A stretch of DNA of 64,000 nucleotides from Agrostemma githago (taxonomy: Eukaryota > Streptophyta > Magnoliopsida > Caryophyllales > Caryophyllaceae), in the NCBI GenBank assembly GCA_958450325.1, contig OY288251.1, positions 65,241,666 to 65,305,665 of the forward strand. The letters run 5' to 3'. Of this stretch, positions 56,303-64,000 are shown one piece after another. A program made the position numbers and the translations under genes. Numbering within the stretch: the first letter of the stretch is position 1; every line of letters starts with the position of its first letter. The notes under the pieces were generated by a model. That model ran no database searches. It was not told the origin of the DNA and worked only from the letters and a program-made list of their open reading frames with translations.

Positions 56303-56606
56303 GGGCTCGCTTGGGATGAAGGTAATGATTTCGGAGATAATAGAGCAAAAATGAACTAGAATTGGAGGAGAATGGTGCTTGATTGCGGCATTTTATGGTG
56401 TAAAAGAGACAGGAGAGAGTAACAATTGCCTCCATTGGGAGTAATGCATTACTTAGGAGAGAGGAGAGTAATGTTTTCTCTCCCAAATAGGCTAGATTAC
56501 TTTTATTTTCTTCATTTCCGTTTAGCATAATCACTACTCTCTGCCAATTTATAGTTCATTTTTGCTCTATTAGCACGGAATCATTATCCTCAATCCAAGC
56601 GTACCC
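56303..56606. mobile_element. Tourist-like MITE, 304 bp, TAA target duplication
   Basis: The left arm starts GGGCTCGCTTGGGATGAAGG and the right arm, reverse complemented, starts GGGTACGCTTGGATTGAGG. The arms extend over 55 bp (both contain TAATAGAGCAAAAATGAACT). TAA flanks at 56300-56302 and 56607-56609. Features fit PIF/Harbinger Tourist elements. Confidence 0.9.
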
Positions 56607-57387
56607 TAATAGGGGTTTATAACCCCTTTCAACATGCTTGAACCTAAACTCTTAACATCACAACTCCAAGTGAGTATGTCGCTAGAACACTTTAATTTGG
56701 TTCCCCCTACCTGTATTTAGCATGTGTTCTAACTTTTAAACTTGGTATTGCGAAGGGCGGGTTTGATCCGCTTACCACGTTCTCAGAATCTGAGTCGATG
56801 TGAATCTTATATCGATAATAATGAAGGAACTATGTCCACTGTCCTATACGGATTAACCCGCTTAAAGTTTATGTATCCGATATGTCTTGCTAGAGGTCGA
56901 TGTCGGGTTGACAGGTAATAGGTTACGTGTCTGGTAGCCTTAAGCGGTCCCATTGGGTTACAATACGAGATATTATTAATATAACGGTACATTAAATATA
57001 TCGAGTTAGTAGTAATACGGACCAGCTGGGTTGTCGGGTTATGGTCATTAGTGTTATAGAAATAATCTAATTATGGTAATTAGAGTTATGGTAATAACCA
57101 ATTTCAACTTCTCATCTCTTATATAAGGAGATTCATATGATGAACTATATATGAAATTAAGAAGAGTTATAAAGAGATTTAGAGAGAAGTTGTGAGACGA
57201 TCTTACAAACATTGAGGCATCACGTTTTGGGGTTTGGGGTATTATTCCGTCCGTGGAGATTATATATATACCGCTGCAAATAAAGTATAATTGTTATCCT
57301 TCTACTTTTGTCTTTTCGATTAATACTTGTAACAGTTACTTGCGTTTAAGGATTGTAACCCTACAAATATCTTTAAGTGACCCGAAA

Positions 57388-57486
57388 CAATGATTTATTT
57401 ATTTTCGAGCAATATTTTGACAATGATTTATTTATTTTCGAGAAATATTTTGACAATGATTTATTTATTTTCGAGAAATATTTTGA
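57388..57486. repeat. 33-bp tandem repeat, three copies
   Basis: caatgatttatttattttcg plus 13 more bases, repeated at 57388, 57421 and 57454 with one difference (gagcaat versus gagaaat). Confidence 0.97.
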
Positions 57487-58132
57487 TTTTCTCTTTGTTT
57501 GGAGCTAAACCTGACAAAATTAACCAAGCTTGAATAATCTGACTTGTACCCAAGCCGAAATTGAAGATCCGAGCTGATTCGTAACCCGTCCTAACTGAAA
57601 CTAATCAGACTCGACACAAGAACTGAAATCCGAATTGACCTGTAACCCGAATTATTCGACTCAACCCGAATTAATTCGAACGTTTTATGATAGCAAACAT
57701 GTCAATATTGAGCGAAACCCGTAATGGCCCACCCTAGAGCCAAAGTTGATACGATTTTACTAACCCGAAAATAACCCAATCCAAAGTTAACTTGACCTGA
57801 AGAAGTCGGTATCTATCTGGAATGGAGGGACAAAAACAGGAAGACGAAGACGAAAGATGGTGAGCAAACAAACGGCAGAGCTTTATTGGGTGAAAAGCCG
57901 CCCGCCTCAACTCAACTCAGCTCATGCTGTTCAAAAATGACATTATGACAATGACTACTGACTAATGACATTTATTAATTAATACTCGTAATAAATAATA
58001 ATATGAGTGATTACATGATTAATCCCATGACAATGACAATGACGATGATAATGATGATGATGATATTAATACATTTGGTCTCCTCCTTTATTGAACTTTT
58101 GATTGATTGACTCTCACTCTTCCTTCTTTCAG

Positions 58133-59922
58133 ATGGGGTGTTGCCCATGTTCCACCTTCTACCACAATCCCGATGATGACTCCAACCCCAAAACTTCCCC
58201 TTTTATCCCTAAATCATCAGGTACGTACCACCCTACTCTTTCAACATTCTTTATTTTTCTCATTCATTTGCTTTCCACTCTAAATATTGCACTCTTTTGA
58301 AATATGGTTGATTCATCCTTCAATTTGTTAATATGATCACCCTAAAATAACTCCTCACAAGTAAGAATTTGGGTTAACAAAATGGTTTTTGTAATCCTAG
58401 TGAAAATCTAACATTTGTAGGAAATGGGAGAACTAGTTCAGGGGCAGGTGCAGATCACCGGAAGCTGACATACCGCGATTCTGGGTCTACAAGTACTCGG
58501 ATTGCTGCACACACATTCTCATTTCGCCAGCTAGCTGCTGCAACTAAAAATTTTAGGCAAGAGTTTCTGGTGGGGGAGGGAGGTTTTGGAAGGGTCTATA
58601 AAGGCCGACTCGACACTGTTAACCAGGTTTCATATGATGCTTCACCACCCTTCCTGCTATACTTACCTTAACAGTAACATATAAATATGGTGCACCCAAC
58701 TTGTAGGGAGTAGTAGTTAGTTAACTTACAAAGTTGTCTGTTTTGTGGAGGTAGGTTGTGGCTATCAAACAACTCAATCCCAATGGATTACAAGGGAATA
58801 AAGAGTTTCTGGTTGAGGTCTTGATGTTGAGCTTGGTACATCATCCAAATCTCGTCAATCTTATTGGATATTGTGCCGATGGAGATCAAAGACTTCTCGT
58901 CTATGAGTACATGCCTCTAGGTTCTTTAGAGGATTGTCTACATGGTAATATATACTCCCTTCTCATTCTTTTTTTCTTGTTTTGGGTAAAGGGAGTCAAC
59001 ACGGTGGCTTTTGATGCTATCGAATCATATAGTGAGTAGGTGAGCTAATCCGCTATATGATATCGATTTGTACAGACCTGCCCCCTGGTAGAGAGGCACT
59101 GGATTGGAGTACGAGGATGAAAATTGCTGCAGGAGCAGCTAAAGGGCTGGAGTATTTGCATGATAAAACAAAACCTCCAGTCATATACCGTGATTTGAAG
59201 TGCTCCAACATTTTACTTGATGAGGGATTCCACCCTAAACTTTCTGACTTTGGTTTGGCAAAGCTTGGGCCTGTAGGGGATAATACACATGTGTCGACAA
59301 GGGTGATGGGAACCTATGGATATTGTGCTCCAGAATACGCAATGACAGGTCAACTGACGCTCAAGTCAGATATCTACAGTTTTGGGGTGGTTCTTCTTGA
59401 AATAATTACGGGCAGAAGAACGATTGACCATTCCAAAACGGGAGCAGAGCAAAACCTTGTTGCTTGGGTAACAACTCTACTCACATGTATCTTTCTCTTT
59501 CTAAATAAGATTTCAAAATGTCACGAAATGCTAGGACTAATGTATCCAAGGGAAGATTATTGCTCAAAATATCAAATCCAGTTTACTGGCGTATAAAGTA
59601 TTAATAGTTCTGAAATTGGTTGCAGGCGAGACCTTTGTTTAGAGACAGGAGAAAGTTTCTGCAAATGGCCGATCCAGCTCTGCAAGGCCGTTATTCTTCT
59701 CGAGCAATGTATCAGGCGTTATCTATTGCAGCAATGTGTGTGCAGGAACAACCAAGTTTACGACCTGTTATAGCAGACGTTGTCACGGCGCTGACATACC
59801 TTGCCTCTCAGAAATACACTCCAACTAGGGGCTCTCGCATGACCGATTCTCCTGAAGGTAGTAGGGACACCTTCAATGGCCTCAATGGTAATAATGGATC
59901 TCAGAGGAGTATCGAGATCTAA
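58133..59922 (+). CDS. Receptor-like cytoplasmic kinase, subfamily VII (PBS1-like; 5 exons, 390 aa)
   Basis: Exons: 58133-58220, 58421-58626, 58755-58944, 59076-59467, 59626-59922; GT-AG introns and phases closing to 391 codons with TAA. The N-terminus MGCCPCS fits N-myristoylation and palmitoylation, so the kinase should sit on the plasma membrane. The kinase domain has the glycine loop G81-E-G-G-F-G86, ATP lysine K103 (VAIK), catalytic D201 in VIYRDLKCSN (non-RD kinases lack this Arg; here RD is kept), DFG at 219-221 and APE at 246-248. HDLPPGREALDW and the ARPLF...RP-x-IADVVTALTYL segment are hallmarks of subfamily VII. Members relay signals from pattern-recognition and brassinosteroid receptors, and some are targets of pathogen proteases. 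The specific role is unknown. All catalytic residues are present. Confidence 0.96.
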
Positions 59923-60411
59923 TGAGATCTAATGTTCCCCTTCATCTTCTTATACATCGTTGTTTTTACAGGAGTAGTTTCTCTCGAATTATCTCATTAT
60001 TTGCAGGTATGTTGTCGTCCGTCATTGTGTATAGCTTTACCGTTTCAGCATCAGCTGTTGTATAGTTTATAGAGTTTAATTTGAGACAGGGTTGTGATGT
60101 CTGCAATACGGAGTATACTTTTGCATATAAGGTTGTACAGTTTCTGGGGAAGAATTTGGGACAAGGTTGTGATACTTGTGAATGTTCTGTCATTGATGTA
60201 TAATGGGATTTCATATTACCTTAACAGATAAGTGCTACTTATTTGATGCATTGTCGATGTAGTTTTGATGCCTAACGTAAAACAATGAATCGGAAAAGCC
60301 AACCAACCAATAGATATAAACACAATTACACAAATACATCTTGGGCCTAGCTGGCCCGTTATTCCACACCTTGGGGAGCACCCATACACTAGTCTAATAC
60401 AAGTACCCTCG
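59923..60411. other. Kinase 3' region and copia end
   Basis: 3' untranslated region of the kinase is likely to about 60240. A segment (ttgtgatgtctgcaat... and ttgtgatacttgtgaat) repeats imperfectly, about 80 bp apart. From about 60300 the sequence probably belongs to the 3' end of the copia element, but its LTR cannot be delimited. Confidence 0.4.
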
Positions 60412-60454
60412 TCAAGTTGGAATGTGAGGATTAATCGTGCCTAACTTGTCAGAG

Positions 60455-62867
60455 TGTGGACATGACATAGGTCCACCCCGACGCGGCCACGCGCGGGTTT
60501 GGGGAGGCGAATGAATTTCCATGAGATGGTCAAATGGAAATTTAAATCGAAGTCGGAGTCGCCACCGAATTTTATGGTTATTCGGAACCGTTCGAGCCCA
60601 CTCTATGTCGTAGTGGGCCGTGTACAAAATACGGCCCATTTCCGATGTCAGAGTTTATTGGGCTCGTCCCTTTTGCATATCGATATAGATGCCGACTGGG
60701 CGGTTAATCGTATATTGAATGACTCTCGTTGCCAATGGTTTCGGACATCCGGAAACCATGGTTCTGAGTAAGGGGTGAGGGTACGTGTTGGGAAGTTCAC
60801 TAAGAACACCCAACCCCGCCCGCACATTAGCGGCCTCTACTAGGATATCGAATGACGTTTTAATGCGCGCGTTAGTAATGCGATGAATGATATGCAAACA
60901 TTGTTTTCCTAAGCATGTGAGGAACTGAATGGGTTGCTAAGTCAATTTAATGCATGAAAATTGATTGACGTCAAAGTTGTATTTAGCATATGAGATTCGT
61001 TTTAGTATAATAAAACAAACGAAATAAAAGGATGAATTTGCTACAAAATGAACAAACGAGTTAGTATCGATTTGTGAATAATAATAGCAAGAAATAAATA
61101 TGTGAAATCGAGAAAATAAATATTAATCGAAATCTGAAAAATATTGTTGAAAAGAACGTTGTTTTGTATAAAAAAATGAAGTTCGAAAAATAATAAAAGA
61201 GACGGAAAAGGCCTCGGCATAACAGCCGACCGCGCGACTCGCCCGGGATGCCGGCGGGTCGCGTGGTGGCCTGTTTCGGGTCCGGTTTTCGAAAACTCGA
61301 GGTTCGCATTAAATCGCGTATGAATATTGCATGATTCGTACTCGACTTAATATTTTCAATATTCTTTATATTCGATAGTTAACTACGAAATTAATATCGA
61401 ATACTTAGAATAGTTTTGGAAAAGATGTAAATTTTAGAAATCGATCGAAGAATAAATAATAAAACGAACGAAAACGTAAAAAAGAAATCCCGGATTCCAG
61501 GCCTGCGCGCGAGTCGCCTGGGCATGGCGCGACTCGCGTGCGGGTCTGTCCGTTCTTATATTTTTGTTCGAAAATTGTTATTTTGAACGAAAAGTAAAAG
61601 AAAAGAATTTTGACGAAAAAGATGTAACGATTTCTGAAATCGTCGAAATCTTAATATAATTCTTTTTTATACGATATTCGATTATAGAGAAATCGATATC
61701 GTATGTTTAAGAATATTCGTTATGAAAATAGTTTTTCGTTAATAACGATATTAGAAAAATAAAAAAATCGACTCTAGACCCGTAAAAAGCGAAACGGACG
61801 AAGAGGAGAAAAGAAGAGAAAGGAAGAAATCGGGTTTGATTACACCCTCAACCTACATGCTCTTGTTGACTCGGATCGGGACTCGTCGGAATGTGGCTAG
61901 ACACGGGAGTGTCGAGGCAACGTCGGTTGGGTTAGGGTGGTACGGTTTTGACGGGTGAAGGGTGTCGGATATCGGGACCGGTTTCCTTCGGGTTTTGGAT
62001 GTATTATCGGTTTCTTGATGCTAAAGGAATTATGTGTGTGTGTGTATGAATTGTGTAGGAAGAATTGTTGGTAAAATCGTATTGATTCATTGTATCCTCT
62101 GATGTTGGATGCAAGGGGCTATTTATAGGAAATTCCCGACCTTGGCTTGGGAGAGTTTGACTACCGCTTAGGATAGGAAACGAGGGAACTTGAGGGAAAT
62201 AAGGATTCCGCTTTCTTGTGGAGGAAGAAAGGCAAACCGGCTGGTTTGGGCTGTTTCGGCCGAGTGTTTTACACTCGGTCGGATGCTCGAACCGGTTTTT
62301 GAATAGGATTCCCGTTTGAGCTAGAATTACTGCTTGAGTAAGAAGCTGAGGAGAACGAGAATTCCGTTTTCTTGTGAGGGAAGAAAAGAGGAAATACCGG
62401 CTGACTTGTGTACTTGGCCGAGTGGTTGTACTCGGTTGAGTGTCTGAGTCGGTTCTCGGATAGGATTCCTACTCGAGATCGAATTCTACCTTAAACGGAA
62501 TTGTTTATTATTTTTTGTATGGCTGTTTTTGTAGAGTTGGAGTGTGGACTGGACACGTGAGGTGTCACGGTCAGCCTACGAGTTTCGAGAAATATCTTTG
62601 ACCGGGTTTTGACTCGGTCGCTAAAAGACGGTTTTACCCCTGGTGACGATTTCGACCCAAATTAGTGTTATTTGACTCGAAACGACCCACTGGGCCTGAA
62701 TTTGAGGTTGGTTTTGTGAGATTTGTACTCCTTAAAATGCCTAGGCCAAATGTCCATCATTACGAGCCCATTTCCGAGTACATTAAAGCACGTTAGCGTC
62801 CGATCATCATCGGGTGTTTGTCGGAAACTACTATAGACACCTGGCGGTCAAAATGTGGGTGTCTACA
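60455..62867. mobile_element. Solo LTR, 2413 bp, inside the copia remnant
   Basis: Starts TGTGGACATGACATAGG and ends GGGTGTCTACA; the ends are inverted TGT[AG]GACA. cagag flanks it exactly at 60450-60454 and 62868-62872. Copia RNase H sequence continues across. The interior is A/T-rich with two CpG-rich inverted repeats (61221-61265 and 61501-61545). No coding region. The strand is not certain because either end fits TG...CA. Confidence 0.9.
61501..61545. repeat. GC-rich inverted repeat within the solo LTR
   Basis: GCGCGAGTCGCCTGGGCATG and the following GGCGCGACTCGCG can fold on each other; a similar GCGCGACTCGCCCGGG block lies at 61229. Confidence 0.85.
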
Positions 62868-64000
62868 CAGAGTAAATTACGAAATTGGGAAACATCCACA
62901 GCCTTTGTAAGAATATCAGCAAGCCGAACAGTAGTTGTTGAGTAAGAAGTCGCAACAAGTTTTCTTGGATCGCAGCACGCACAAAGTGACAGTCAACTTA
63001 AATATGTTTGGTGCGTTCATGAAAAATAGGATTTTGCGCGATATAGAGAGCATATTTGTTGTAGCAATGAATTGAAATGGTCGTATCTTGCTGCACCCCA
63101 AGACTGAATAGTAAGCTTTGCCGCCATTTTAACTCACATGTTAAAACAGTCATTACCCGATACTCTGCTTCAGTGGATGAAGAGACACTGTTCACCGTTT
63201 CTTGATTTTCCACGAAATGGGTGAATCACTAAGGAACACAAACCAACCAGTGAGAGAGCATCGAGAGAGTGGGCAAATGGCATAAACAGAGTCACACCAA
63301 GCTGTGAGCGATAACTTACTATCAGCACGAAGGTATATGCCTTGGCTGGGGCGTGCCCTTGAGGTACCAAACCGTGCGAAGAGCAGCTTTCCAATGATCT
63401 TCACGGGACAAAACATTGACAAAGTATGATAAATCAGGACGCATTACAGCAAGATACAGTAAGCGTCCCACGAGACGCCTAAATGGTTCACGGTCGACAA
63501 GGGTGTCACTAGTCGACCATCCCAGGTCACGATTCTTCCCCATAGGTGTAGCCGCAAGTTTACACCCAAGGAGACATGCTTCAAAGATTATAATTATGCT
63601 GACGCAAAAATATTCCATTATTGTTCCGGGCAACTTCGAGACCAATAAAACATTTAAGAGTCCCGAGGTCCTTCATATGAAAGTAAGAGTACCCGACGAA
63701 AACACGTTTTCGACTCCGACTCGCGAATTTGTCACTCTTAGCTCTTTGGTTGTCACTTGTGAGCATAACACAATGACCCAAACACACGCAAGAAGTCATT
63801 GTTCTACACGTTCCCCAACCACATTTCATAAGGTGTTTTCCCTGAAGCACACGGTAGAGAGTGCGATTTCTTAAGTGTGCAGAGGCTAAGATACATTCAC
63901 CTCAGAAACGGATCGGAAGTTTCGCTTAGAAGCGTAGGGCGCGTGCAACATTAAGAATATGATGATGTTTGCGATGAACACGACCGTTGTGTCAAGTAGC

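Larger units (their letters stand above)
55828..58132. other. Intergenic region between PPR and kinase genes
   Basis: Holds a Tourist-like MITE (56303-56606), a 33-bp triplicate (57388-57486) and an AACCCGAA-rich stretch (57500-57780). No gene is seen. The last 240 bp would contain the kinase promoter and leader; no clear TATA box is identified. Confidence 0.5.
60412..64000 (-). mobile_element. Ty1/copia remnant, internally deleted and split by a solo LTR
   Basis: Read on the minus strand from the window edge, it shows an integrase part (HILNVARALRF near 63940, then LYRVLQGK near 63850 and SRSRKRVFVGY near 63700). It then joins directly to the C-terminal reverse transcriptase (FHMKDLGTLKCFIGLEVAR, MRPDLSYFVNVLS), so most of RT, including the catalytic YVDD region, is deleted. 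RNase H follows (STEAEYRVMTVL, CELKWRQSLLFSLGV, IAQNPIFHERTKHI). The end of RNase H is cut by the solo LTR and resumes at 60449-60412 (KLGTINPHIPT, then TGA). Several frameshifts occur. Confidence 0.88.

Noticed and set aside
59468..59596. Kinase reading frame continuing past exon 4
   Set aside because: The frame stays open into the intron but diverges from the kinase family right after VAW; the GT donor at 59468 and the next exon ARPLF restore the family sequence.

Overview
The window is nuclear DNA from a flowering plant. Three spliced genes of ordinary eudicot type sit among a large mass of nested transposable elements. The lineage is probably Caryophyllales: LTRs carry short CACTCGATCGAGTGC palindromes and an intergenic repeat carries GAGACGGTCTCAC, both of which I associate with that order. 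The species is not determined. One run of N (30041-30240) marks an assembly gap.

Layout. (1) 1-2738: a possible coding tail at 3-209, then a G-rich, repeat-like tract without a recognisable gene. (2) 2739-8571, minus: an 8-exon gene for a 374-residue two-finger CCCH protein of the ZC3H15/DFRP1 family. (3) 8929-31959: a nest built on one minus-strand L1-type LINE. It starts about 340 bp upstream of the CCCH start codon and is read in the same direction. Five elements interrupt it: a PIF/Harbinger-like MITE, a 2.9-kb LTR-like block, a CACTA foldback element, an 11.5-kb Athila-type LTR retrotransposon and a gypsy LTR that runs into the gap. The Athila element itself carries a 5S-rRNA-bearing Cassandra solo LTR and another solo LTR, giving eight elements three layers deep. 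LINE reading frames resume on the far side of the insertions, which fixes the boundaries. (4) 33105-41883, minus: a complete-length Ty3/gypsy element with paired LTRs, flanked by ACCGG. (5) 42967-55827, plus: a 12-exon gene for an 864-residue chloroplast-type PPR protein resembling Arabidopsis At5g02830; several introns hold MITEs. (6) 58133-59922, plus: a 5-exon receptor-like cytoplasmic kinase of subfamily VII. (7) 60412-64000, minus: a decayed Ty1/copia element, internally deleted and split by a 2.4-kb solo LTR.

The three cellular genes are not an operon or a pathway. Their exon phases all close exactly and the products match known family lengths, so they look functional. The PPR and kinase genes may be a remnant of conserved gene order, since their Arabidopsis counterparts lie close together. 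No new protein system was found. The most informative parts are the insertion stratigraphy, the Cassandra solo LTR, a gag-protease-only Athila element, a gypsy element whose pol looks older than its LTRs, and GC-rich palindrome arrays that recur in unrelated LTRs.
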